DNA of 64,000 bases from JBGQAS01 sp964498605 (GTDB lineage Bacteria; Chloroflexota; Anaerolineae; Anaerolineales; Anaerolineaceae): contig CAZCHK010000001.1 of the NCBI GenBank assembly GCA_964498605.1, positions 62,001-126,000 of the forward strand, given 5' to 3'. Below the pieces are notes generated by a model. The model saw only the letters and a list, made by a program, of their open reading frames with translations. It was not told the DNA's origin and made no database searches. The first letter of the stretch is position 1. The number at the start of each line of letters is the position of its first letter. Made by a program: the position numbers and the translations under genes. Below are positions 25,592-34,369 of this stretch, in pieces.

Positions 25592-26578
25592 TTACTCCGT
25601 TCGAAAGAAAGGCGCATCCACGTGCTCAACGCTTACCATGGTGGGCGTGATGCCCTGACTGCTCAGCTGTCCTATGATCGCCTCATATTCATTAATTTTT
25701 GTCACAATATTACTTAAGTCCAATCCAATGAAAACCTGCCACCCTCTCTGGTCGTACCAACCCACGCCATCCATCCCACTGTACAAAAGAGTCGTTTCAT
25801 CTGGCATACTGGCAGTCAATAAAAATATCGTATTGAGCACTTCGGGATCAACATGCGAATGGTCGTAAGATGGTATCCCTGTATCACTTTGGCGATCTAA
25901 CAACATTGCTGGTGGTTCATCATCAGCCTGAATGGCGAGTGCAGGGGTCGCTTCACCCCTGGCAGGGAAGATCGCGCCTTCCATGTCTACCCAGACGGTC
26001 CCTTTTGGACTCGACCAGCTGATGACTGGCACTCTTTCTGTTGCCTTGACAATAAGCGTCCCAGGAAGTGACAGGGAAATTTGAACATTTGCCAGTTCTG
26101 GAAAGGAGGTTTTTATCTGCCTGGCCAATACAGATTTGTCAATTGAAAATATCGCTGTTGAATTCAGATCCAGTGCTGTTTGAACTTCTGAAGCTGAAAT
26201 CCTTTGAAGACCCACCGCATTGACGTTGGAGATTTTGAAGGTGGGGGAGATCATTGCGAACAACAAAAAGGTCAGCAAGGTTATGGTCGCAACGCTGCTG
26301 ATGGATTTGGTAGATAAATGTATACCCGCAGAAGTCCTGACGCGGAATTCACCACCAGATTTACGATTCATGTAGTAACGCGCTTTCTTAGGCTTGATCA
26401 CGGTTGATTGATAGAGCGGAACTGCTTGTGAATAATTCCGCGCGATCACCGTAGGTGAATGCGCTGCCCGATATGATTCAGCTCGAACTGCATTTTGTCG
26501 CTTCGCTGACTCTATCTGGCGTTTCTGCCGCAGCTGGTCTGCGCGTGATAATTTTGGTTTTGAGGTCAGTGGTCTCAT
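25592..26578 (-). CDS. ftsQ: Cell division protein FtsQ (DivIB-type)
   Basis: A 328-residue bitopic protein: a basic cytoplasmic N-terminus of ~95 residues, one membrane helix (TITLLTFLLFAMIS), a POTRA domain (VNAVGLQRISASEVQTALDL) and the FtsQ/DivIB beta domain (LSLPGTLIVKATERVPVISW). It is part of the divisome complex with FtsL. The cytoplasmic tail is long for the family. Its start overlaps ddl by 4 bases (ATGA). Confidence 0.88.
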   Translation of the reverse strand: MRPLTSKPKLSRADQLRQKRQIESAKRQNAVRAESYRAAHSPTVIARNYSQAVPLYQSTVIKPKKARYYMNRKSGGEFRVRTSAGIHLSTKSISSVATITLLTFLLFAMISPTFKISNVNAVGLQRISASEVQTALDLNSTAIFSIDKSVLARQIKTSFPELANVQISLSLPGTLIVKATERVPVISWSSPKGTVWVDMEGAIFPARGEATPALAIQADDEPPAMLLDRQSDTGIPSYDHSHVDPEVLNTIFLLTASMPDETTLLYSGMDGVGWYDQRGWQVFIGLDLSNIVTKINEYEAIIGQLSSQGITPTMVSVEHVDAPFFRTE

Positions 26579-27693
26579 TTGTGTTCCTCGTACACCCTCT
26601 CGAGCTGATCTCTTTCAGATTTTCGCTCCAAACCCAGGTGGATTAATTGATCTAGCAGCTTTTGATATGGAATGCCGCTTGCTTCCCATAACTTCGGATA
26701 CATGCTGATTTTTGTGAAACCAGGAATGGTGTTCATTTCATTCAGAAAAAGTTGATCGGTTTCTTTTTCTAACAGAAAGTCAACGCGCGCCATCCCCGCG
26801 CAGTCAGCTGCAGCGAAAGCTTTAACCGCCAATGCCATGGCTTTCTCCTGGAGAGCATGTGTCAATGGGGCAGGGATGATCAATTGGGATTTCTCGTCGA
26901 TATACTTAGCTCGGTAAGAGTAAAAATCATCAGACGGAACGATTTCTCCAGGGATGGACGACTTAGGGAATGTGTTACCTAAAACGCTTACCTCGATTTC
27001 ACGCGCGTTGACTCCCTTTTCAACCAGAATTCGCCGATCGTAACGTAACCCTTCTCGAATACCCGCCAGTAACTCAGAACGGTCGCTGCACTTTGACACA
27101 CCTACGGATGAACCCATATTTACCGGTTTTACGAACACGGGATATGGAAATGCTGATTCGACCGAGTTTAATACTTCTTCCGTTTTTATCCTGTTTTCAA
27201 TCGCACTGATGGTTATCGAATCGACCACAGGTATGTGATGTGCACGCATAACATCCTTGAATAGCGCTTTGTCCATGCCCAGAGCTGATCCGGTAACTCC
27301 AGCACCGACATATGCGACATTTGCCAATTCGAACAATCCTTGCAGGCAGCCGTCCTCTCCAAAGGTGCCATGGATAACGGGAAAAAATACATCGATATCC
27401 CGGTAAGGAACGTACTTCTCATCTACACGCATGTGCAGTGTCGACCCGGTTGGTTCAGGGAAAAGTGCTACTGGTTTAAGCTCGCTTGTTCTCCCCGATT
27501 GTGCGCAACCAAGGGGATCATCTCCGGAAAGCCATACACCCTGTTGAGTGACATATACTTGAGTCACGCAAAATAGACTTGGATCAAGGGATGCCGTGAT
27601 GGATTTTGCCGACATCAGGGAAACCTGGTGCTCACCGGATCGTCCGCCAAAGATCACCGCGACATTCAATAATTTGGGGGTTGATGCAATCAT
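26575..27693 (-). CDS. ddl: D-alanine--D-alanine ligase
   Basis: A 372-residue ATP-grasp enzyme making D-Ala-D-Ala for the peptidoglycan stem. N-terminal VIFGGRSGEHQVSLMSAKSI, ATP-binding FPYPVFVKPVNMGSSVGVSK and the C-terminal LFLNEMNTIPGFTKISMYPK are all present. The Tyr in FYSYRAKYI indicates D-Ala rather than D-lactate as second substrate. The start overlaps murB's stop (ATGA). Confidence 0.95.
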   Translation of the reverse strand: MIASTPKLLNVAVIFGGRSGEHQVSLMSAKSITASLDPSLFCVTQVYVTQQGVWLSGDDPLGCAQSGRTSELKPVALFPEPTGSTLHMRVDEKYVPYRDIDVFFPVIHGTFGEDGCLQGLFELANVAYVGAGVTGSALGMDKALFKDVMRAHHIPVVDSITISAIENRIKTEEVLNSVESAFPYPVFVKPVNMGSSVGVSKCSDRSELLAGIREGLRYDRRILVEKGVNAREIEVSVLGNTFPKSSIPGEIVPSDDFYSYRAKYIDEKSQLIIPAPLTHALQEKAMALAVKAFAAADCAGMARVDFLLEKETDQLFLNEMNTIPGFTKISMYPKLWEASGIPYQKLLDQLIHLGLERKSERDQLERVYEEHK

Positions 27694-28643
27694 GATGATG
27701 CCTCTTCTGTGAAAATATCATATGCTTGACTGGGCCAATCCCCGATCAATTCAAATTCAGGGACAAGATCTACGCCGAACCTTTTCCTGACCTCTGCTTT
27801 CGCCAATTGTGCCAGTGCCAGATAATCTGTCGCTGTTGCGTTTTTTTCGTTAATAATGAAATTTGCGTGCAGATCACTGATTTTCGCGCCACCAATTGAT
27901 TTTCCTTTCAGACCAGCGCTTTCGATCAATCGTCCGGCATTTTCATCAGGAGGATTACGAAATGTGGAGCCGACGCTGAATCCAGCCGGTTGAGTACTTC
28001 GCCTTCTTTCCGTAAAGTGATTTATTTTTGCATTAATTTCTTCCTCGGCTCCGTTTTCAAGGTGAAATGCAACCGCAAGAATTACCTCCTGGAGGTGACT
28101 GGTCTTAAATTTTGTGCTGCGATATGCGAATTCCATTTGTTCATAGTCCCAATGGTTTATACCGGTTATTGGGTGCAAGATTTCTGCCAATCTGAAATTC
28201 TTGCTGATTTCAGATCCATGGGCTCCAGCATTCCCGTATACTGCTCCCCCTACGCTGCCGGGGATGGGCGATGCCCATTCTAAGCCGCTCAGGTTATTCC
28301 TTGCCAAAATATTTGTCAGTAAATGCAGGCTCATGCCAGAGTCAGCCCAAACAACAGGGACTCGACCTTTGATAATTTTGTATTCTGATGAGCGGTTTAC
28401 CACAACCAGATTTCGAATGCCTTTGTCGCTTATAAGGATGTTTGATCCAGCGGCGATGATCTTCACTGGAATAGAATTGGCCCAGGCAGTGGTCATGATA
28501 TCAGCCAACTCATTTTTTGATTCTGCGACGATCAAGTAATCGGCAACACCTCCAACCCGGGATGTCGTGAAGCGAGACAGCACGACATCTTCCTGAAGCT
28601 TGTTGTTGAATCGACCGCGTAATGTGGAGATATTGCCTATCAC
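27690..28643 (-). CDS. murB: UDP-N-acetylenolpyruvoylglucosamine reductase MurB
   Basis: A 317-residue flavoenzyme that reduces UDP-GlcNAc-enolpyruvate to UDP-MurNAc. FAD-binding: TTSRVGGVADYLI, AAGSNILISDKGI and GLEWASPIPGSVGGAVYGNA; the catalytic Ser is in SVGSTFRNPP. Length and form fit the type II group (AGLKGKSIGGAKISDLHANF). GTG 28643 is the start, 4 bases after a small ORF that follows murC. Confidence 0.94.
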   Translation of the reverse strand: MIGNISTLRGRFNNKLQEDVVLSRFTTSRVGGVADYLIVAESKNELADIMTTAWANSIPVKIIAAGSNILISDKGIRNLVVVNRSSEYKIIKGRVPVVWADSGMSLHLLTNILARNNLSGLEWASPIPGSVGGAVYGNAGAHGSEISKNFRLAEILHPITGINHWDYEQMEFAYRSTKFKTSHLQEVILAVAFHLENGAEEEINAKINHFTERRRSTQPAGFSVGSTFRNPPDENAGRLIESAGLKGKSIGGAKISDLHANFIINEKNATATDYLALAQLAKAEVRKRFGVDLVPEFELIGDWPSQAYDIFTEEASS

Positions 28644-28647
28644 GGTT

Positions 28648-28821
28648 TTATTTGGTCTCCAGAAAGCTTATTAATCGGTTGACTACTCGCAGTTTTTGCT
28701 GAGGGGGGAAGAGAATGATCTTGTTCTGAGACACACTCCCGACTCTTGACTGCCCAGCGGTGTTTTTTGAGGATGTCATCAATGGTGGATTTTTTACCCG
28801 GATTTCATCTTTGATCGCCAT
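28648..28821 (-). CDS. Small 57-residue ORF between murC and murB
   Basis: An open frame of 57 codons, basic, starting MAIKDEIRVKNPPLM and ending VVNRLISFLETK. Its ATG lies inside the last codons of murC (17-base overlap), AAAGGA sits at good spacing before it, and its stop falls 4 bases before murB's GTG. The tight fit, in a cluster where genes overlap as a rule, supports translation. I do not recognise the family. It has no membrane segment or cysteine. It could also be a spacer that happens to be open. Confidence 0.5.
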   Translation of the reverse strand: MAIKDEIRVKNPPLMTSSKNTAGQSRVGSVSQNKIILFPPQQKLRVVNRLISFLETK

Positions 28822-30205
28822 GTGTTGTAGTCCTTTCAGAAAACCTTCTTAAAAGATTTGAATTTATTTGGTCCGCGTCACCTGCAGAGAGAACAATCAG
28901 AATGTCATTCGGTTTTAATTTCTCTGCTAGTAGATTTTCCGCGAAGTGTAAATTTGACGCGTACGTAACATCACTGCATTGCAGCTGGGTGGAAAATTGG
29001 CTCATCGAAAATTCTGGATTGACTTCTCTGGCTGCAAATACATCCGTCACAATCAGGTGATCCACATCCGAAAATGCTGTAAAGAATTGGTCCTGGAGAA
29101 GTTTTGTGCGAGTGTATGTATGAGGTTGCCAAACCGCAAACAACGATCGATCGGGGTACCTCTGCCGGGCTGCTTGGATGGTGGCTTTGATCTCGGTCGG
29201 ATGATGCGCGTAGTCATCAATAAGGGTGATCCCATTGATCTCCCCGACGATCTCAAAACGACGAGATGTGCCTTCAAAAAGTGACAAGGATTCCAGGTAG
29301 CTCTCGGTCTTAAATCCTAAAGTGTGCATGACGGCAACAGCGCCTAGTGTATTTTGGACATTGTGCTTGCCAGGAATTTTGATATTTACGTTTATGTTTT
29401 TTTTACCTTGGTGCAGGTTGTGGAAAACAATATCAAAAGAACTGCCCCCATTTTTTGATGGAACCAGATTACTTGCCTGGAGATCAGCGTTTGGATTCAT
29501 GCCATATGTCAAAATCTGCGCGTGCAGGGGGATTTCAGGTAGCAGGGATGTGGTTTGCTCATCATCTGCGCAAAGGATCACGGTTCCATTAGACTGAATA
29601 TTCGAAATGAATCTCGCAAATGCCTTCCTGTACTCTTCCATGGTTGGAAAACAATCGGGATGGTCGTGTTCAAGGAACGTGATTACGGCGACTCTTGGAT
29701 GGAGACCCAGGAACATGCTGTCATATTCATCGGCTTCTATGACGAACCACTTTCCTTTTCCATACCGCGCATTGGTGTTGATGTTCTTGATTGGGCTTCC
29801 AACGATGAAGGACGGGTCTTCACCCAAACTGATCAGAAGGTGGCTTAAGATCGCTGTCGTTGTGGTTTTACCATGCGTTCCTGCTACAGCCAGACACTCC
29901 TGATTGTCAATAATTTGTGGTAAGAACTCCCTTCGTTTCATGACCGGAATCGATTGAGCAACAGCCGCGGAGACCTCGACATTGTCGTCTTTGATCGCCG
30001 AGGAGCGGATGACCACATCAGCACCGGCAATGTTTTCAGCAGAATGGCCAGTATAGATAGTGACGCCGACGCTTTCAAGGTCTGATGTCATCCGGTTTGA
30101 TTTTGCATCTGAACCGCTGACCATATGGCCTTTCTCGACGAGGATCCTTGCCATCGCAGAGAGACCTGTTCCGCCAATTCCAATAAAATGATAGTGCATC
30201 GTCAT
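28805..30205 (-). CDS. murC: UDP-N-acetylmuramate--L-alanine ligase MurC
   Basis: A 466-residue Mur ligase that adds the first amino acid to UDP-MurNAc. N-terminal FIGIGGTGLSAMARIL, P-loop AGTHGKTTTTAIL, FVIEADEYDSMFL and the C-terminal LIDDYAHHPTEIKATI motif identify MurC. It starts with an overlap of the small membrane protein gene upstream (4 bases). Confidence 0.95.
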   Translation of the reverse strand: MTMHYHFIGIGGTGLSAMARILVEKGHMVSGSDAKSNRMTSDLESVGVTIYTGHSAENIAGADVVIRSSAIKDDNVEVSAAVAQSIPVMKRREFLPQIIDNQECLAVAGTHGKTTTTAILSHLLISLGEDPSFIVGSPIKNINTNARYGKGKWFVIEADEYDSMFLGLHPRVAVITFLEHDHPDCFPTMEEYRKAFARFISNIQSNGTVILCADDEQTTSLLPEIPLHAQILTYGMNPNADLQASNLVPSKNGGSSFDIVFHNLHQGKKNINVNIKIPGKHNVQNTLGAVAVMHTLGFKTESYLESLSLFEGTSRRFEIVGEINGITLIDDYAHHPTEIKATIQAARQRYPDRSLFAVWQPHTYTRTKLLQDQFFTAFSDVDHLIVTDVFAAREVNPEFSMSQFSTQLQCSDVTYASNLHFAENLLAEKLKPNDILIVLSAGDADQINSNLLRRFSERTTTHGDQR

Positions 30206-30738
30206 ACGAATGCTCCCAAAACTATCACAAAGGCAGCAGCGACCGCGAAATAAATACCAGGAGGGTTGAACAATTGTGGTGGCATAGCAGCCATCAGATT
30301 AATGGCTTGTTGTCCTAACAAGGTTGTTGCATCCGGAGCAGTGATTACCGGAATGGGGTAGTCGGCTTCGTGCATGTACGCAAGGATGCTACCCACAATC
30401 AAATATCCGTTTAAAGCGCCAAAGAAGAAACCCCAAAAAGTGTCCTTCAATTTGCTGATCGTGTTCTGGGTGTTCAGCAGTTGAGGCAGCTTTGGCGTTA
30501 GATAGCCCAAAATAACAACAACAAAAATTATCACCATTCGCACGTAAAACAACTCAGCAGGGCCATTCCGGGTGAGGAATGGTTTGTATGCGGGAAGAAA
30601 TTGCTCTAGGATAGCGTTGATAAAGACGGCCACTATCGCTGACAACGATACCAGGAACTCTTTTGTGCGACCGCGAGTAGCACCGATGATGGCAAAGAGA
30701 AAAATGAGGATGTAAAAGAACACTGTAAGGCTAATCAT
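30202..30738 (-). CDS. CvpA-like small membrane protein
   Basis: A 178-residue protein with four to five predicted membrane helices (about 3-20, 24-44, 65-85, 105-125, 160-178) and a central loop (KLPQLLNTQNTISKLKDTFW) like CvpA family proteins. Location between murG and murC, with ATG 30738 overlapping the end of murG and a 4-base overlap into murC, suggests a role in envelope synthesis or division. I found no strict motif; the CvpA match is by topology. Confidence 0.6.
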   Translation of the reverse strand: MISLTVFFYILIFLFAIIGATRGRTKEFLVSLSAIVAVFINAILEQFLPAYKPFLTRNGPAELFYVRMVIIFVVVILGYLTPKLPQLLNTQNTISKLKDTFWGFFFGALNGYLIVGSILAYMHEADYPIPVITAPDATTLLGQQAINLMAAMPPQLFNPPGIYFAVAAAFVIVLGAFV

Positions 30739-31828
30739 TTCCGTTTCCTTTCGCGAGGAGGACCAATTGTTTAGCCAATTCTCTGGAGGCAAGTGGTTTT
30801 TCAAGTTTGCGCATATTTCGCGACATTTCAGCCAATTGTGCTTGATCTGAACATAGATTGCGGATTGTCATTTCAAGGTCTGATTCAAGCATTTCATCCA
30901 GCAATACGATTGCTGCCTTGTTCTTTTCTAGGTACTCTGCGTTCACTTTCTGATACCGCCAGGCGTAAGGGTAGGGGACAACAACCGCTGGTAACGCATA
31001 GTACGGATATTCGCCCAGGGTCGACGCTCCCGCTCTGGAAACTACCAGGTCGGCTGCTGAATAAGCTTGTGCCAGTTCCTCGTGCATGTACTTCACGACA
31101 AGATAGCGTTCACGTAATTCTTTAGGGAGATTTCTTGCTGAGTGAATCACTTCATCCCAGCCTGATTCGCCTGTTATGTGAATGATCTGCGAGGAAACCA
31201 GTATCTTATTGATGTTCCTCATCACTGCTTGGTTGATAGAACGCGAACCTTTTGACCCGCCAAGAATCAAAACAACAGGTTGTTGTGGGTTAAACGAGAA
31301 ATGTCTTTTTGCCCGATCCTTGCCGATACGAGCAAGAGTATTTCTGACCGGGTAACCGCTGATGAGCTTTGGACGACTGGTCAAAAAATACCTAGAAGAC
31401 TCATCGGCGCTCAGACCAATCAAACTGGCGTTTCTAGATAAAAACTTTAATGCCATGCCTGGCTCAATATCAGGAACGTAAAGAAGGGAAGGGATTTTTT
31501 TTGCAGCCAAAGCCACGGGCACTGCAACATATCCACCTGTGAAGAGGAGAACATCAGGTCTAAACTCACGCAGGATTTGTTTTGACGCAGAATACCCCTT
31601 GGCAAGCAAGAGAAGGTTGCCAGGCAGGGATCGAAGACTTACACCATGCACACCTGCCGCAGGAATCCCCACAAAATCCAGACCGGCGCGACGCACGAGT
31701 TCTTCTTCCATGCCTGATGAGACTCCGACCCAAAGAACTTTTAGGTCATCAATCTCGAGAGCTTGCAGGATCGCCAGCGCGGGGTTTACTCCCCCGCCTG
31801 TTCCACCTGCGCAGATCAGCAACCGCAT
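30731..31828 (-). CDS. murG: UDP-GlcNAc--lipid I GlcNAc transferase MurG (divergent)
   Basis: A 365-residue GT28 glycosyltransferase that makes lipid II. Family marks: CAGGTGG at the N-terminus, LILGGSKGSRSIN mid-protein and VSRAGASTLGEYPYYALPAV for UDP-GlcNAc binding. It departs from the usual pattern: Gly13 stands where nearly all MurG have the catalytic-region His (GGTGGH), and the HEQN-like loop is replaced by YVPDIEPGMAL (117-127). Gene order leaves little doubt about the role. Its first 80 bases overlap the end of ftsW in another frame. Confidence 0.9.
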   Translation of the reverse strand: MRLLICAGGTGGGVNPALAILQALEIDDLKVLWVGVSSGMEEELVRRAGLDFVGIPAAGVHGVSLRSLPGNLLLLAKGYSASKQILREFRPDVLLFTGGYVAVPVALAAKKIPSLLYVPDIEPGMALKFLSRNASLIGLSADESSRYFLTSRPKLISGYPVRNTLARIGKDRAKRHFSFNPQQPVVLILGGSKGSRSINQAVMRNINKILVSSQIIHITGESGWDEVIHSARNLPKELRERYLVVKYMHEELAQAYSAADLVVSRAGASTLGEYPYYALPAVVVPYPYAWRYQKVNAEYLEKNKAAIVLLDEMLESDLEMTIRNLCSDQAQLAEMSRNMRKLEKPLASRELAKQLVLLAKGNGND

Positions 31829-33008
31829 TTACACCTCTTTCCTGATTTTTATCAGTCAACCTTGATGATGTTCTGTTCACCCCAAAAAGGATACCCAATC
31901 CCATTAAATTAACGACCAGGCTGGAGCCACCTGCAGAAACCAGGGGTAGAGTATTCCCGGCAAAAGGAAACAAGTTCACAAGCGCAGCCATGTTGATAAA
32001 GGCTTCAAAGAAAAACCAGATCGAAATGCCGGACGCCAACAGTTTTCCGAGCAGGTCTGTCGCATGGCCGGCAATTCTTAATCCTCTCCATAAGATGATG
32101 AAGTAAAGCACAACTGTAAATGCAGCTCCCAATGCTCCGGTCTCCTCGGTAATGACTGCGAATATACTATCAGTCGCGGCAACAGGCAGACCTGTGTACT
32201 TGGTTGAAGAGTTACCAATACCGACACCAAAAATGCCGCCTTGAACGATGGCTTCGACAGACCGCTTTATTTGGTAGGATGCTTGCGCGGGATCTTGAAA
32301 ACCTGCAATAAAAGTGGATAATCTGGCTTGTCCCGTTGGGAAAAGGTACACAACAATTGCGCCGACAATCGCAGCGATGACAAGAACCATCACGATTTGC
32401 TTCAAATCCCCACCAGCGATGAAGAATAACACTCCGCCCATAATAACAATCGTGATCGCTGCACTAAGGTCTGGTTCGAGGACGATCAACGCGGAGATGG
32501 TTCCGAGAATGCCTGCCAGTGGAACCAAACCAAAGGAGAACTTGCTCAATACGTTACGCTTTGAATACAACCAGAACGAGAGATAAATGATTACAGCCAA
32601 TTTGATGAATTCTGTTGGCTGGCCAGATCCATTTAGAATGGTACGCTTTGAGCCCCAGCGTGTCTCGCCAAAGAAAAAGATCATCGCGATCAGCAGTACG
32701 ATCATGATCAATAACATCGGGACGACAAACGGGCGAAGTTTGTGATAATCAATCAGGTAGAGAACAAACCCTGCAGTTAAACCCAACACCGCAAAAATCA
32801 ATTGCCGTGTAAAGCTGGAGCTGACATCCCCTTGATTTACAAATGAATACTTCCAACTGGCTGAGTACACCATCAGCAATCCAAAAACAAGCAATGTAGC
32901 AACAGCTAACAGGAGCGGAATGTCTACATCATGGAGATGTCCACGACTGGATCGTTCACCCTTTCCTGGTGGAGTCGTCCGTTGGTTTACTGCAACTGAT
33001 TGACCCAT
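31749..33008 (-). CDS. ftsW: Lipid II polymerase FtsW (SEDS family)
   Basis: A 419-residue SEDS glycosyltransferase with ~10 membrane helices: VYSASWKYSF, IGNSSTKYTGLPVAATDSIF and LPLVSAGGSSLVVN are the usual conserved stretches. It works with FtsI to build septal peptidoglycan. After the last helix an extra ~35-residue hydrophilic tail (SSRLTDKNQERGVN...) overlaps murG by 80 bases. N-terminus overlaps murD by 22 bases. Confidence 0.93.
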   Translation of the reverse strand: MGQSVAVNQRTTPPGKGERSSRGHLHDVDIPLLLAVATLLVFGLLMVYSASWKYSFVNQGDVSSSFTRQLIFAVLGLTAGFVLYLIDYHKLRPFVVPMLLIMIVLLIAMIFFFGETRWGSKRTILNGSGQPTEFIKLAVIIYLSFWLYSKRNVLSKFSFGLVPLAGILGTISALIVLEPDLSAAITIVIMGGVLFFIAGGDLKQIVMVLVIAAIVGAIVVYLFPTGQARLSTFIAGFQDPAQASYQIKRSVEAIVQGGIFGVGIGNSSTKYTGLPVAATDSIFAVITEETGALGAAFTVVLYFIILWRGLRIAGHATDLLGKLLASGISIWFFFEAFINMAALVNLFPFAGNTLPLVSAGGSSLVVNLMGLGILFGVNRTSSRLTDKNQERGVNAVADLRRWNRRGSKPRAGDPASSRD

Positions 33009-34369
33009 TCTTTGAAGGCCTCTCCTCTCTCCTCAAAATCACGGTATTCGTCGAAACTAGTACCTCCAGGGGAAAAAAGAACAACGTGTCCTGGTTGGGC
33101 GATTTCTGCAGCGGCTTTTACGGCTTCATTCAGCGTAATAGTTGTAAATGTGGAGTAAGGACGTGTATGTGATGTGTTTTTACCAAGCGCATCATTGATC
33201 TTTGGCGCCGCTTCTCCAAAAACTACCACATGATCCACGCGTTGATGAATTAGGTCAGCCAATTTTTCCCATGGAAGGTTCTTGTCCCTTCCACCGAGTA
33301 GCAGAATGATTGGTTCAGAAAATGAATGAATAGCTGCAATTGTTCTCTCAGGAGCAGTTGCAATCGAGTCGTTGTACCAATTCGCACCGCGGTACTCGCG
33401 AACATATTCAAGTCGGTGCGCCACCCCGGTGAAATTCTCAACAGCCTGACGCATTGCATCGGGTTTAGCTCCAGCCAGGTGGCTGATCGTGCAGGCAGCC
33501 AATACGTTTGAGATGTTGTGATTTCCCCGAAGCCTTATTGAAGAAATTGGGATCAGGGGAACGATCACCCCTTCGATTTCAAGCGTAATTACTCCTCGAT
33601 CAATGTATGTCATCTTTTCCCTGCTGGAACCTCTGCAGAACCCGAAACCGAGAATTTTTGCATTAGTTTTTCCCCTTAGATTCCAGGCAACCTGGTCGTC
33701 ACGATTGAGTACACAATAATCATCTTGGTTTTGGAATTCGATCAAGCGGGTTTTTGCAGCTCGATAATCTTCAAATGTTCCATGTCTGTCAAGATGATTG
33801 GGCGTGATATTCAGTATTGCTGCGATATGTGGTGAGAGCGACATGTGCTCAAGCTGGAAGCTGGAAATTTCCAAAACAATGATGTCTTCGGAGCTTATCT
33901 TTTCGAGCTTGTCCACCAAAGGGAGACCAATGTTTCCGCCCACCCAAACCTTTCTTGTTCTTTTGATTCCTTGCTGCAAGATTTTTCCGGTAAGCGCTGT
34001 TGTTGTAGTCTTGCCTGCAGAACCCGTTATTCCTATCACTGGGGCTTTCACTTCCTCCAGGAAAACCTGAGTGTCATTCGTGAGTGGAATGCCTCGAGTT
34101 TTCGCTTGTTGTATCAAAGGATTGGATTCGGGGATACCACCTGAAACACTGACCAGATCAATATTTGATAAAAGATTTGGCGCATGGTTTCCAAATTCGC
34201 ACCGAACGCCAGTGTTTTCCATTTTTGTCGCCAGATGTTTTAATTCCGTGCGTGATTTTTGATCATTAAGAATTACATAAGCACCTGCTTTTGAAAGATA
34301 ACGCGCAAGGGCCTGCCCCTGCCGCGCGGCACCGATTATAAGGATGCGACGACCTTGCCAATTGTTCAT
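32987..34369 (-). CDS. murD: UDP-N-acetylmuramoyl-L-alanine--D-glutamate ligase MurD
   Basis: A 460-residue Mur ligase adding D-Glu. P-loop GITGSAGKTTTTALTG, LEISSFQLEHM, and YNDSIATAPERTIAAI plus LLLGGRDKNLPWEKLA near the end are characteristic of MurD. Tail FSPGGTSFDEYRDFEERGEA is typical. It overlaps mraY upstream by 4 bases and ftsW downstream by 22. Confidence 0.95.
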   Translation of the reverse strand: MNNWQGRRILIIGAARQGQALARYLSKAGAYVILNDQKSRTELKHLATKMENTGVRCEFGNHAPNLLSNIDLVSVSGGIPESNPLIQQAKTRGIPLTNDTQVFLEEVKAPVIGITGSAGKTTTTALTGKILQQGIKRTRKVWVGGNIGLPLVDKLEKISSEDIIVLEISSFQLEHMSLSPHIAAILNITPNHLDRHGTFEDYRAAKTRLIEFQNQDDYCVLNRDDQVAWNLRGKTNAKILGFGFCRGSSREKMTYIDRGVITLEIEGVIVPLIPISSIRLRGNHNISNVLAACTISHLAGAKPDAMRQAVENFTGVAHRLEYVREYRGANWYNDSIATAPERTIAAIHSFSEPIILLLGGRDKNLPWEKLADLIHQRVDHVVVFGEAAPKINDALGKNTSHTRPYSTFTTITLNEAVKAAAEIAQPGHVVLFSPGGTSFDEYRDFEERGEAFKEWVNQLQ

